This document shows positions 8,692-16,244 of a DNA stretch of 33,841 bases, in pieces (within the stretch, counting starts at the first letter, position 1; every line of letters begins with the position of its first letter). The notes under the pieces were generated by a model. It saw nothing but the letters and a program-made list of their open reading frames with translations. It searched no databases and was not told where the DNA came from. Source of the stretch: Chloroflexi bacterium 54-19 (GTDB lineage: Bacteria; Chloroflexota; Chloroflexia; Chloroheliales; Chloroheliaceae); assembly GCA_001898225.1 (NCBI GenBank), contig MKTJ01000047.1:208152-241992 (forward strand), given 5' to 3'. The translations under genes were made by a program, and so were the position numbers.

Positions 8692-8710
8692 AGAAAACGG
8701 CCCGGCAGCC

Positions 8711-8734
8711 CTCGATTGAGTGATGGCAATCGAG
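8711..8734. terminator. Hairpin after the LysR-like gene
   Basis: CTCGATT (8711-8717) pairs with AATCGAG (8728-8734) across a 10-nt loop, about 20 bases after the stop of the LysR-like gene. There is no T tract, so intrinsic termination is only a possibility. Confidence 0.35.
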
Positions 8735-8792
8735 TAAGACGCCTTGCTATTTACAAACCGAACCCATACTGCTAAAATCGAAGCCATTCTAT

Positions 8793-8902
8793 CGAGGTCA
8801 CCTCGGTGGAAAGCGCCAGCTTAAATCGTTTCTCACGATGGTTACAATGTCAGTACCACCGGGCAACCTGACCTGGTCAGGATCGCCGGTAGTCACTACG
8901 GC
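8793..8902. promoter_or_regulatory. Cluster of palindromes upstream of the molybdenum operon
   Basis: The 260-bp spacer before the MoeA-like gene holds several short palindromes: CGAGGT-C-ACCTCG (8793-8805), ATCGT-TTCTC-ACGAT (8826-8840), CCTGACC-T-GGTCAGG (8867-8881) and the imperfect GCCGGTAGT-C-ACTACGGC (8885-8902). The first and third share AGGTCA/TGACCT. They could be operators for the adjacent HTH protein or parts of a structured leader. I see no confident match to a known riboswitch by eye. A TAGAAT element at 8940-8945 sits 6 bases before the GTG start of the next gene, which would allow a leaderless transcript. Confidence 0.45.
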
Positions 8903-8951
8903 TGCGGTTTTGGAACTGGCGGCGTCAGCGCCTATTCTCTAGAATTCTGGT

Positions 8952-10025
8952 GTGAGCGTGAATCCACTTGCTTTACGGATTGAACAGCTTCAGACTAACC
9001 CATCCGGGGTATTAGGCAAAGTCAGCGCGACGAATGTGCCGGACTTCGCTAAAGGTAGCGGCTACCTTTTTCGCAAAGGCGACCTCTTAAACCCGGCTGA
9101 CCGGGCCGAGATTTTAAGCAAAGTGTCCTCCCTGGTCGAACATGCCCCGCCTGCTTATACCCTGCATCTTATTGAAATGACCGAAGGCGAGGTCAGCGAG
9201 GACGAAGCCGGGGTGCGCCTGGCCCATATGGTCGGCGGGCCGGGGATTGATTATAAAGGCCCCATCGAAAGCCGGGTTAACCTTGTCTCAAACCGGCGCG
9301 GCCTTTTGCGGATTGACCTGGACCGTCTCAATCGCCTGAACGAATTGCCCGGTGTCGCCGTGTTTACCCTCTATGACGCGATGGCGGTTAACGCCGGGAC
9401 CGAGGTGGCCGGGGCGAAAGTTATTCCCCTGGTCTATCCCCTGGACCTGCTCGAACAGGTCGCGCCGATAGCTGCCGGTGGACCGGTCATAGATGTGCTG
9501 CCGTTCAAACCGTTCAAGGTTGGCGTCATCGTGCGAGAGCAACTTGCGCCGGGGCCACAAGCCCGGTTTATGGAAGCCGTCCGGCACAAACTGGCCTGGT
9601 TTGGGGCCGAGGCGCTGGGGGTGGCGGTCGCCGAAAACGACCCGCGCAGCCTGGTAGAACGGTTCCTGGCCTTTAAGGAACAAAAAGCGGATTTGATACT
9701 GCACGTTGGCGGTCATGCCAGCGACCCGCTCGACCCTGTCTTTCCCGCTCTTGCCCAACTCGATATTCAGATGGAGCGGTTGGGCGCTCCGGCCCACCCC
9801 GGTACGCTTTTCTGGTTGGCCTACTGGCAGAATACGGCCATCTTTGGCCTGGCCTCCTGTGGTATGTTCTCCCGGACCACGCTCGGTGACCTTTTCCTGG
9901 CCCGGTTGATGGCGGGTGAACGCCTGACTTCGGCTACGATTGCTCGCATGGGCTATGGCGGTCTTTTCACCCGCGAAATGGCTTTTCGTTTCCCGCCCTA
10001 CGGTCTCAAAAACCAGGACGATTAG
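8952..10025 (+). CDS. MoeA-like molybdopterin-binding protein
   Basis: A 357-residue protein with a C-terminal MoCF/MoeA-type molybdopterin-binding fold (about residues 175-320). Recognisable pieces are FKVGVIVREQL, DLILHVGGHASDPLDPVFPAL (matching the MoeA GG-x-S-x-G-x-x-D region) and GAPAHPG followed by FGLASCG, which parallels the MoeA substrate loop. The N-terminal half lacks a full MoeA arrangement. Such MoeA-like proteins are often encoded beside xanthine-oxidase-family hydroxylases and are thought to help cofactor insertion or maturation; here it heads that operon. The start is a GTG at 8952, the first possible codon after an in-frame TAG at 8940-8942, and there is no clear Shine-Dalgarno. 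Family membership is fairly sure, exact role is not. Confidence 0.75.
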   Translation: MSVNPLALRIEQLQTNPSGVLGKVSATNVPDFAKGSGYLFRKGDLLNPADRAEILSKVSSLVEHAPPAYTLHLIEMTEGEVSEDEAGVRLAHMVGGPGIDYKGPIESRVNLVSNRRGLLRIDLDRLNRLNELPGVAVFTLYDAMAVNAGTEVAGAKVIPLVYPLDLLEQVAPIAAGGPVIDVLPFKPFKVGVIVREQLAPGPQARFMEAVRHKLAWFGAEALGVAVAENDPRSLVERFLAFKEQKADLILHVGGHASDPLDPVFPALAQLDIQMERLGAPAHPGTLFWLAYWQNTAIFGLASCGMFSRTTLGDLFLARLMAGERLTSATIARMGYGGLFTREMAFRFPPYGLKNQDD

Positions 10026-10115
10026 TTTTTGCCATAGTGATGTTAGCTTCGGATATATCAGCAAGTTTGTTTTTTATAGAATAGCAGTTTAAGCTACCGA
10101 AAGGGATTGTAATTA

Positions 10116-10592
10116 ATGGACGTAAATGGAAATGTAGCAACCAAAGCCGAGAAAGAAAAACTCTACGATTACCTCCTCAATTTTGACAACTGGAAAAAAG
10201 AAGTGCCCGACATGGTCAAATACGAGAAAGTCGGCGATAACAGCTATGAAATGACCGTCAAGGTTAACATGGGTCCGATTAAGGGTGACCAGAAGATAAG
10301 AATTGACTTCACCAGCCTGGAACGCCCCAATTCGGCCAACTTCGCCGTCCAGAACTCGATGATTAAATCGGCCAAGGGCAATTTCGTATTGCAAGACCTT
10401 TCCGAGTTAGGCGGCCAGTTGCCCGGCGGCGGGGCCATTCCTGAAGGTGTTAAATCGGTCATCCTGTACAGTATGCAACTCGACTCTGGCAATCCTTTTT
10501 TCAATACCGTTTTGGAAGGGTTCAAAGGCCAGGTAAAAAGCGGGTTTGAAGAACTTCTCCAGCGGTTTGGCGAGTCCGCCGAAGCGGCGTAA
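10116..10592 (+). CDS. CoxG-like SRPBCC-fold protein, copy 1
   Basis: A 158-residue protein of the CoxG (carbon monoxide dehydrogenase subunit G) family in the SRPBCC superfamily. Typical features are the early helix with YDYLLNFDNWKKEVPDM, the strand YEMTVKVNMGPIKGDQKIRI (the conserved V-x-x-GPIKG signature) and a C-terminal amphipathic helix (VLEGFKGQVKSGFEELLQRF). CoxG proteins are linked to recruiting or maturing molybdenum hydroxylases, and some bind quinones, but the role here is inferred. It has an internal Gly/Pro-rich loop (LGGQLPGGGAIPEG) that the second copy lacks. The ATG is preceded by GAAAGGG. It is followed after 70 bp by a second, more canonical CoxG gene, and the two are diverged paralogues. 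Confidence 0.8.
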   Translation: MDVNGNVATKAEKEKLYDYLLNFDNWKKEVPDMVKYEKVGDNSYEMTVKVNMGPIKGDQKIRIDFTSLERPNSANFAVQNSMIKSAKGNFVLQDLSELGGQLPGGGAIPEGVKSVILYSMQLDSGNPFFNTVLEGFKGQVKSGFEELLQRFGESAEAA

Positions 10593-10662
10593 AATTTTCC
10601 TGACTTTAACAATGGGGTTAGAGCTCTCTGGGAGAGTATGGTAAAAAGGAAAGGCATAATCT

Positions 10663-11118
10663 ATGGAGATAAGTGGCGAGTACACATTTAAGGCGCCCGT
10701 AGAAAAGGTCTGGGCTATCCTGATGAACCCGGATGCCCTCAAGGCTTCGCTGCCCGGCTGCGAAAAGTTTGAGGAAACTGCCCCGGATACTTACGACATG
10801 ACTATCAAGGTCGGTGTGGGCCCAATCAAAGGGACTTATACCGGGCGTATTAGCATGGCGGAAAAGGATGAGCCCAAACATTACAAACTCCTGGTGAGCG
10901 GGCAGGGTTCCGCCGGGTTCCTTAACGGCGAGGGTATTTTCGACCTGAGCAGTAAAGGCCCCGAAGAAACCCTGGTTAACTACAAAGGCATTGCCAATGT
11001 AGGTGGTACCCTGGCCGGTCTGGGGGCGCGCATGTTGGCCCCGGTCGCCAAAAAAATGGGGGGCGATTTCTTCAAGAGCATGGATAAACAACTCCAGGCT
11101 GAAACCGAATCGGTTTAG
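10663..11118 (+). CDS. coxG: CoxG-like SRPBCC-fold protein, copy 2
   Basis: A 151-residue canonical CoxG homologue. It opens with MEISGEYTFKAPVEKVWAIL and LMNPDALKASLPGCEKF, the classic 'x-L-x-D-P-x-x-L-x-x-x-x-PGC' pattern of the family. It continues with VGVGPIKGTYTGRISM and ends with a helix containing LAPVAKKMGGDFFKSMDKQL. A strong AAGGAAAGG site lies just upstream of the ATG. It is placed directly before the small, large and medium subunit genes. The family is thought to aid membrane recruitment or maturation of the hydroxylase. Identity as CoxG family is firm; the physiological partner is inferred from position. Confidence 0.87.
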   Translation: MEISGEYTFKAPVEKVWAILMNPDALKASLPGCEKFEETAPDTYDMTIKVGVGPIKGTYTGRISMAEKDEPKHYKLLVSGQGSAGFLNGEGIFDLSSKGPEETLVNYKGIANVGGTLAGLGARMLAPVAKKMGGDFFKSMDKQLQAETESV

Positions 11119-11247
11119 AGCGCAGCCTGGGTCTTTATTCTACCGACCAATCGTTCAACTTCAGAGTAGAACTATCAAATTACCGGAGCGCCGGTTCAAG
11201 GTTGAACAGGCGTAAGTGATAAGTACAAATAGAGGGAGCGTGAACCA

Positions 11248-11784
11248 GTGAAACAAACTGTTAAACTCACTGTGAACGGAACTACTTACGAACGCGATGT
11301 CGAGCCTCGCACGCTGCTGGTGCATTTCCTGCGCGATACCCTGGGGCTGACCGGCACGCATATCGGTTGCGATACCAGCCAGTGTGGAGCCTGCACTGTC
11401 CTGGTAGACGGGCAAAGTCTCAAGAGTTGCACCGCTTTTGCCGTACAGTTGGACGGCGCGAACATCACCACTATCGAAGGGCTGGCTAAAGACGGCGAAT
11501 TGCACCCGGTCCAGCAGGGTTTCTGGGAAATGCACGGGCTACAGTGTGGCTATTGCACCCCCGGCATGATTATGCAGTCCGTCCAGTTGCTCGACCGCAA
11601 CGCCAACCCTACCGAAGAAGAAATCCGTCACGGCATCGAAGGCAATCTGTGCCGCTGCACCGGTTACCAGAACATCGTTAAATCTATCCAGTGGGCTGCT
11701 AAAAACAAAAACCAGGGTGCAAGCGCTATTCCTGAAGCGGACGCGCCCCAGGTGGACCCCAAGCCGATTGCGCCGGTCCCCTAA
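11248..11784 (+). CDS. coxS: Molybdenum hydroxylase small subunit, 2x[2Fe-2S] (CoxS-like)
   Basis: A 178-residue iron-sulfur subunit that passes electrons from the molybdenum centre to FAD. Both clusters are complete: the plant-ferredoxin-like N-terminal set C41, C46, C49, C61 (IGCDTSQCGACTVLV) and the C-terminal four-helix set C100, C103, C135, C137 (GLQCGYCTPGM and GNLCRCTGY). The start is a GTG at 11248 with GAGGGAG 9 bases upstream. After residue 150 there is a proline-rich tail of about 25 residues (ending DPKPIAPVP) beyond the usual CoxS length. It precedes coxL by 90 bp. Assignment as a XO-family small subunit is certain; the gene name follows the CoxG-like context and does not imply CO as the substrate. 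Confidence 0.95.
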   Translation: MKQTVKLTVNGTTYERDVEPRTLLVHFLRDTLGLTGTHIGCDTSQCGACTVLVDGQSLKSCTAFAVQLDGANITTIEGLAKDGELHPVQQGFWEMHGLQCGYCTPGMIMQSVQLLDRNANPTEEEIRHGIEGNLCRCTGYQNIVKSIQWAAKNKNQGASAIPEADAPQVDPKPIAPVP

Positions 11785-11874
11785 GCCGTTAATCCGCTAA
11801 ATATTCCTGTTTCAGTATTTGTGTTTCATATTTAGACCGGCATCGCTGCCGAGAATCTGAAGAGGAGATGGAAT

Positions 11875-14280
11875 ATGCTAACCGCCAATGCAACTGGTTA
11901 CGTAGGCTCGCGCATTAAACGGCGCGAAGACCCCCGCCTTGTTACCGGGAACGGTAATTTCACCGACGATCTTACTCCTGCGGGCACCCTCTATCTACAC
12001 ATGCTGCGGAGCTCTCACGCCCACGCCAAAATTGTCAGCATCAATACCGCCGCCGCCAAAGCTATGCCCGGTGTGATGGCAGTCTTCACCGGCGAAGACT
12101 TTAAAAAAGAACTGGCCGGGCCGATTCCCGGTGTTCCCTTTGGTTCCGTCCAGGCCGTTCCGGCCTACTACCCGATTGCCACCGACAGGGTGCGCTTTGT
12201 GGGTAATATCGTGGCGGCAGTGGTCGCCGAAACTCGCGGCGCGGCGCGGGATGCCGCCGAAGCGATTGAGGTCGAGTACGAAGATTTACCGGTCGTGATT
12301 GACATGGAAAAGGCCGTCAAGGATGGCGCGACCTTGCTTCACGACGAAATTGCCAACAATATCTGCACCGAAATCGAACTTGGCAATGATGTGGCTGACA
12401 CTTTCAAAACCGCCGACGTGGTTGTCGAGCATCGCTTTTTCAACCAGCGCCTGGTCCCGAACGCTCTCGAAAACCGGGTGGCCCTGGCTGAGTTCCATCC
12501 CGGCGACGAGTCGATTACCCTGACCGTCACCAGCCAGAACCCCCATATTCTGCGGACGCTTCTATCGGGTGAAATCGGGATTGCCGAGCATAAAGTCCGG
12601 GTGGTCGCGCCGGATGTCGGCGGCGGTTTTGGCAGCAAGATTGCCACCTACGCCGAGGAAGTGATTGCCTGTATCGCTTCCCGCAAGACCAAAAAGCCGG
12701 TTAAATGGACCGAAACCCGCAGCGAAAGTTTCGTCGGGACCATTCATGGCCGCGATAACATCGACTATATCCGCATGGCCGCTACCAAAGACGGTAAGAT
12801 TACAGGCCTGGATATTGTCGCCTATTGCAACATGGGCGGCTATATGTCGCTGCTCGGACCGAGCGTGCCGGTGCTGTGTGGCGTTATTGCCTCCGGCCCT
12901 TACGCAATTCCGAACGTCCATTTCAAGGCGATTTGCGTCTATACCAACACTACCCCGACCGACGCTTATCGCGGGGCGGGCCGCCCGGAAGCGACCTACA
13001 TGCTGGAACGTACTATGAACATGTTGGCCGATAAACTGGGGATGGACCCGATGGAGTTGCGCCGCAAGAACTTCATCCAGCCGGACCAGTTCCCCTACTT
13101 TAACGTGCTTGCCCTGAATTACGATAGTGGCAATTACGAACCGGCCATGGACAAAGCCTTGCAAATCTTCGGCTATGACGAATTTCGCAAGACCCAGGAA
13201 GAAGCTCGCAAGAACGGCAAATACATTGGTATCGGCCAGAGCACCTACGTGGAAGTCTGCGGCCTGGGACCCGGTTCCGGTATGACTATCTCGCGTGGTT
13301 ATGATTGTGCGGTGGTGCGGGCTGAACTGACCGGCAAAGTGACCGTCTTTACCGGGGTTGCGCCGCACGGCCAGGGCCAGGAAACCACCTTTGCCCAGAT
13401 TGTAGCGGACGAGTTCAATATCCCGATTGAGGATGTGACCATCAAACACGGCGACACCGAAATGACCCCTTACGGTATGGGCACCTACGGTAGCCGCGGT
13501 ACGGCGGTCGGCGGCGGCGCCCTGATGTTGGCGGTCAACTCGGTCAAGGATAAAGCCAAGAAAATCGCGGCCTTCCAGATGGAAGCCAACGAGGAAGATA
13601 TTGTCTTCGAAGGCGGCAAGTTTACCGTTAAAGGCGCGGCGGGCGGTAAGAGCATAACCTTCCAGGAAGTCTGCTTAAAGGCTTATATCGACCCCAAGAT
13701 GGCCCCGGTCATCGAGCCCGGCCTGGAAGCGACCCGCTACTTCGAACCTGGCAACTTCGTCTTCCCGTTTGGCACCCACCTGGCGGCTGTCGAGGTCGAG
13801 CCCGAAACCGGCGACGTGAAAATCCTCAAGTATGTCTGCGTGGATGATTGCGGTAAGCAATTGAACCCGATGATTGTGGAAGGCCAGATTCACGGCGGCC
13901 TGACCCAGGGTATTGCCCAGGCGCTCTTTGAGGAAGCGGTCTACGATGATAATGGCCAGTTGATTAGCGGCACCCTGATGGACTACGCCCTTCCGACCGC
14001 CGCCGACCTGCCGCATTACACCCTTGAACACACCGTTACCCCGACCACGGTCAACCCGCTGGGCGTGAAAGGTATCGGTGAGGCCGGGACTATCGCCAGC
14101 ACCCCGGTTATCGTCAATGCCGTGGTGGACGCGCTCAAACCGCTGGGTGTGACGGACATTCAGATGCCGTTGCGGCCTGAAAAACTCTGGAAGTTGATTC
14201 ACAATGGCGGTAGCGGCAACGGCTCCGCCGGGGCGGACACTTCCGTAGTCGAGCAGCATTTTGGAGAGGATAACAAGTAA
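11875..14280 (+). CDS. coxL: Molybdenum hydroxylase large subunit, form II CoxL type
   Basis: An 801-residue molybdopterin-binding catalytic subunit of the xanthine oxidase family. Visible motifs are VGSRIKRREDPRLVTGNG near the N-terminus, DVGGGFGSK in the substrate/cofactor channel, GGGALMLAVNS, and the C-terminal GVKGIGEAGT whose E736 is the catalytic glutamate. The active-site loop reads AYRGAGR (residues 364-370), which defines form II (putative) CoxL; true form I CO dehydrogenases carry AYxCSFR with the Cys that binds copper. The substrate is therefore unknown, with CO, aldehydes and heterocycles all possible. The ATG has a good GAGGAGA site. It is flanked by the matching small and medium subunits and forms a heterotrimer (dimerised) with them. 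Confidence 0.95.
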   Translation: MLTANATGYVGSRIKRREDPRLVTGNGNFTDDLTPAGTLYLHMLRSSHAHAKIVSINTAAAKAMPGVMAVFTGEDFKKELAGPIPGVPFGSVQAVPAYYPIATDRVRFVGNIVAAVVAETRGAARDAAEAIEVEYEDLPVVIDMEKAVKDGATLLHDEIANNICTEIELGNDVADTFKTADVVVEHRFFNQRLVPNALENRVALAEFHPGDESITLTVTSQNPHILRTLLSGEIGIAEHKVRVVAPDVGGGFGSKIATYAEEVIACIASRKTKKPVKWTETRSESFVGTIHGRDNIDYIRMAATKDGKITGLDIVAYCNMGGYMSLLGPSVPVLCGVIASGPYAIPNVHFKAICVYTNTTPTDAYRGAGRPEATYMLERTMNMLADKLGMDPMELRRKNFIQPDQFPYFNVLALNYDSGNYEPAMDKALQIFGYDEFRKTQEEARKNGKYIGIGQSTYVEVCGLGPGSGMTISRGYDCAVVRAELTGKVTVFTGVAPHGQGQETTFAQIVADEFNIPIEDVTIKHGDTEMTPYGMGTYGSRGTAVGGGALMLAVNSVKDKAKKIAAFQMEANEEDIVFEGGKFTVKGAAGGKSITFQEVCLKAYIDPKMAPVIEPGLEATRYFEPGNFVFPFGTHLAAVEVEPETGDVKILKYVCVDDCGKQLNPMIVEGQIHGGLTQGIAQALFEEAVYDDNGQLISGTLMDYALPTAADLPHYTLEHTVTPTTVNPLGVKGIGEAGTIASTPVIVNAVVDALKPLGVTDIQMPLRPEKLWKLIHNGGSGNGSAGADTSVVEQHFGEDNK

Positions 14281-14290
14281 ATTGCTGAAT

Positions 14291-14330
14291 GGTGCGCGGG
14301 ATACGGCCTCTACCGGATACCTCGCGCACC
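14291..14330 (+). promoter_or_regulatory. Strong hairpin between coxL and coxM
   Basis: GGTGCGCG (14291-14298) pairs with CGCGCACC (14323-14330). The interior GATACGG and CCGGATAC can extend the stem with small bulges. There is no T tract, so it is more likely an mRNA stability or processing element within the operon than a terminator. Confidence 0.55.
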
Positions 14331-14352
14331 GTTTAGAGGGAGAAAAACGAAG

Positions 14353-15210
14353 ATGATACCGAGCGCGTTTGACTATAGCACTCCGGCTAGCCTCGACGAA
14401 GTGCTACAACTTTTAGCCGAGGAAGGCGAAAACAGCAAAGTGCTGGCAGGCGGCCATAGCCTCATCCCGGCCATGCGCTTGCGCCTGGCCCAGCCGGAGA
14501 AAATTATTGACATTAAGGCGTTGCGCCCCCAGCTTTCCTACATCAAAGAGGAAGGTGACCTGATTAAAATCGGGGCCATGACGACCTATTACCAGATTGA
14601 AACCAGCGACCTGTTGAAGGAAAAAGCGCCCATTCTGCCGGAAGCGGCCTCGGTTATCGGCGATGTCCAGGTCCGCAACTGGGGTACCGTGGGTGGCAGC
14701 CTGGTCCACGCCGACCCTTCGAGCGACCTGCCTTCGGTGATGCTGGCTCTCGATGCCGAAGTGGTCCTGAAAAGCACCAAGGGCGAACGGGTCGAACCGG
14801 TCTCGTCCTTCTTTGCCGGTATTTTGCAGACCACCATCGAGCCGGACGAACTCCTGGTGGAAATCCGCTTCAAGGCCCCTGGCGGCAAAAAGAGCAGCTA
14901 CAAGAAACTGCCTAACAAAGCTTCGCACTACTCGGTAGTTGGGGCAGCGGCGGTAGTCGGCGTGGCGGATGGCAAGATAACCGATGCGGCGGTCGCCTTT
15001 AGCGGCCTGGCCGAAATTCCGATGCGCTTTGACGCCCTGGAGCAGAAGTTGGTCGGGGTCGCCACCGATGAAGCCTCCATCGCAGAAGCCTGTAAGGGCT
15101 GCGCCAGCGGGGTCGATGCCCTGGAAGACCTTCACGGCTCCCAGGATTATCGCCGGGCTATGGCCGACGTTTTTGCCAAGCGGGCTATTTTAGCCGCCCT
15201 GAGCAAATAA
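14353..15210 (+). CDS. coxM: Molybdenum hydroxylase medium subunit, FAD-binding (CoxM-like)
   Basis: A 285-residue FAD-binding subunit that receives electrons from the iron-sulfur subunit. It has the two FAD pyrophosphate-contact motifs of the family: AGGHSLIPAMRLRLAQP (residues 32-48) and NWGTVGGSLVHADPSSDLP (109-127). The C-terminal part (from about 175) matches the CO dehydrogenase flavoprotein C-terminal domain. The ATG at 14353 follows GAGGGAG. It is the last gene of the operon, giving the order G-G-S-L-M where many cox clusters are M-S-L; a strong terminator follows. No coxD/coxE/coxF-type maturation genes are present in the window. Confidence 0.95.
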   Translation: MIPSAFDYSTPASLDEVLQLLAEEGENSKVLAGGHSLIPAMRLRLAQPEKIIDIKALRPQLSYIKEEGDLIKIGAMTTYYQIETSDLLKEKAPILPEAASVIGDVQVRNWGTVGGSLVHADPSSDLPSVMLALDAEVVLKSTKGERVEPVSSFFAGILQTTIEPDELLVEIRFKAPGGKKSSYKKLPNKASHYSVVGAAAVVGVADGKITDAAVAFSGLAEIPMRFDALEQKLVGVATDEASIAEACKGCASGVDALEDLHGSQDYRRAMADVFAKRAILAALSK

Positions 15211-15238
15211 GGTTTGGCGTCCTTTTCAAAAGACTATA

Positions 15239-15267
15239 AAAAAATCGAGGCATTGCCTCGATTTTTT
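15239..15267 (+). terminator. Rho-independent terminator of the molybdenum operon
   Basis: AATCGAGGCA and TGCCTCGATT pair around a single T, extended by flanking A and T runs on either side. The T tract after the stem suits termination on the plus strand about 30 bases after coxM; the symmetrical A run could also serve the minus strand. Confidence 0.85.
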
Positions 15268-15288
15268 ATTCTTTTTACTTTTAAAAGC

Positions 15289-15320
15289 AAAAAGGTTCTT
15301 GCCGGCACAAGAACCTTTTT
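15289..15320 (-). terminator. Terminator of the zinc-ribbon gene
   Basis: A perfect stem, AAAAAGGTTCTTG (15289-15301) with CAAGAACCTTTTT (15308-15320), with a short loop. On the minus strand it ends in a T run about 40 bases after the zinc-ribbon gene stop. It works with the preceding hairpin to separate the convergent genes. Confidence 0.8.
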
Positions 15321-15358
15321 CCCTCAGGCGTGATAGTTCACGCGGTGACTGGCTAAAC

Positions 15359-15715
15359 CTAGCGGGCGGAGCCAGCCGTGGTGGCTACGCGCTGCTGCTC
15401 AAAGCAATCGCTGCAATAGACGGGCCGGTCGTATTTCGGTACGAAGGGAACGGTTGTTTCCTTGCCGCAGGCAGCACATTGGACCGGGTGCTGAATGCGA
15501 TTTTCGCTGGTGCGCGGCCCCCGTTCGCGGCTGTGGCTTGCGCCACCGCTATAGCTCCCTCCAGCTTGCTGTTGTTTGCGCTGCTGGCGGCATTCCGGGC
15601 AGCGGCTGGGGTTGTTCAACAACCCTTTCTCAGCGTAGAAACTCTGTTCACCTGCCGTAAACGCAAACGATTTACCACAATCGCGGCACGTTAAAGTTTT
15701 GTCCTCAAAGCTCAC
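15359..15715 (-). CDS. Small protein with two CxxC-CxxC zinc ribbons
   Basis: A 118-residue protein of unknown function. The N-terminal ribbon uses C10, C13, C39 and C42 (TCRDCGKSF, then RCPECRQQRK), the arrangement of 'probable zinc-ribbon' proteins. A Gln/Gly/Ser/Arg-rich linker (about 44-75) leads to a second ribbon with C80, C83, C101 and C104 (QCAACGKETTVPF, then VYCSDCF). The start is a GTG at 15715 preceded by AAGGAGG, a strong ribosome binding site. It may bind nucleic acid or act as a small regulatory factor, but nothing in the sequence or neighbourhood decides this. It stands alone between the molybdenum operon (convergent) and a 529-bp gene-free stretch. Confidence 0.8.
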   Translation of the reverse strand: MSFEDKTLTCRDCGKSFAFTAGEQSFYAEKGLLNNPSRCPECRQQRKQQQAGGSYSGGASHSRERGPRTSENRIQHPVQCAACGKETTVPFVPKYDRPVYCSDCFEQQRVATTAGSAR

Positions 15716-16061
15716 CTTGGGGCCTCCTTAGAGAAAAGAAACTAGGTATTTGTTGTCCAATTGGATTGCAGGAAAAGATAAAGTAGGCACTAAAATAGTG
15801 TAACTCCTCTTCGTGCTTTGAGTCAGGTCTAGCCCATATCGCATTATTTTGCTAAATAGTCTTCAGTACGGATTTGCCAGCCCTGTTTTGCGAGCTAAAC
15901 CAGGGTGGAATAATTTATTCGGAGAGTGAGTCTTGGGCCTGGGGAAAGCTCTTGCCGGGTAGAGGGTGCCGCCATTTCCCTTGATACTTACCGATTGGTC
16001 TAAAATATTACTAAATCATTCATTTCTCAGACCAAATGCCGCGCTTCGATTAACCGCCTGC

Positions 16062-16083
16062 AAATAGGACTAAGGTCCTATTT
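16062..16083. repeat. Perfect palindrome AAATAGGAC-N4-GTCCTATTT
   Basis: Nine-base arms (16062-16070 and 16075-16083) separated by TAAG, in otherwise featureless intergenic DNA. It could be an operator for a dimeric regulator or a small RNA hairpin; no adjacent promoter is clear. Confidence 0.55.
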
Positions 16084-16193
16084 ACAATAATTCGGTGGAC
16101 TAAAACAAGTCTCATGGGTAAGTCTACCAAAGCTATACAATAAATGCAATAGGTTAATGTACAAATATTAAACGAATTTTGAGCTAAAACAAA

Positions 16194-16220
16194 AACTGCC
16201 CCTCCCTGCGAGGGGCAGTT
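16194..16220 (-). terminator. Rho-independent terminator of malate dehydrogenase
   Basis: AACTGCCCCT (16194-16203) pairs with AGGGGCAGTT (16211-16220) across a 7-nt loop. On the minus strand it is followed by a TTTTGTTTT-like tract, 25 bases after the mdh stop. Confidence 0.88.
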
Positions 16221-16244
16221 TCGAACATTTGGCTTTATTTAGGC

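Larger units (their letters stand above)
15716..16244. other. Gene-free stretch of about 530 bp
   Basis: No credible reading frame, tRNA or rRNA is seen. It should contain the promoter of the zinc-ribbon gene, although I cannot place one with confidence. It is more AT-rich than the neighbouring genes. Its notable contents are a perfect palindrome at 16062-16083, several CTAAA-containing words (around 15850, 15892, 15998, 16009, 16098 and 16183), and the malate dehydrogenase terminator at its right end. Confidence 0.6.

Noticed and set aside
8867..8902. Resemblance of CCTGACCTGG...CCGG to parts of TPP or SAM riboswitches
   Set aside because: Only short fragments match; the required conserved helices and internal loops (for example CUGAGA for TPP) are not found.
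8839..8943. Short reading frame MVTMSVPPGNLTW... between the LysR-like and MoeA-like genes
   Set aside because: About 34 codons, no ribosome binding site and no recognisable similarity; it overlaps the palindrome cluster.
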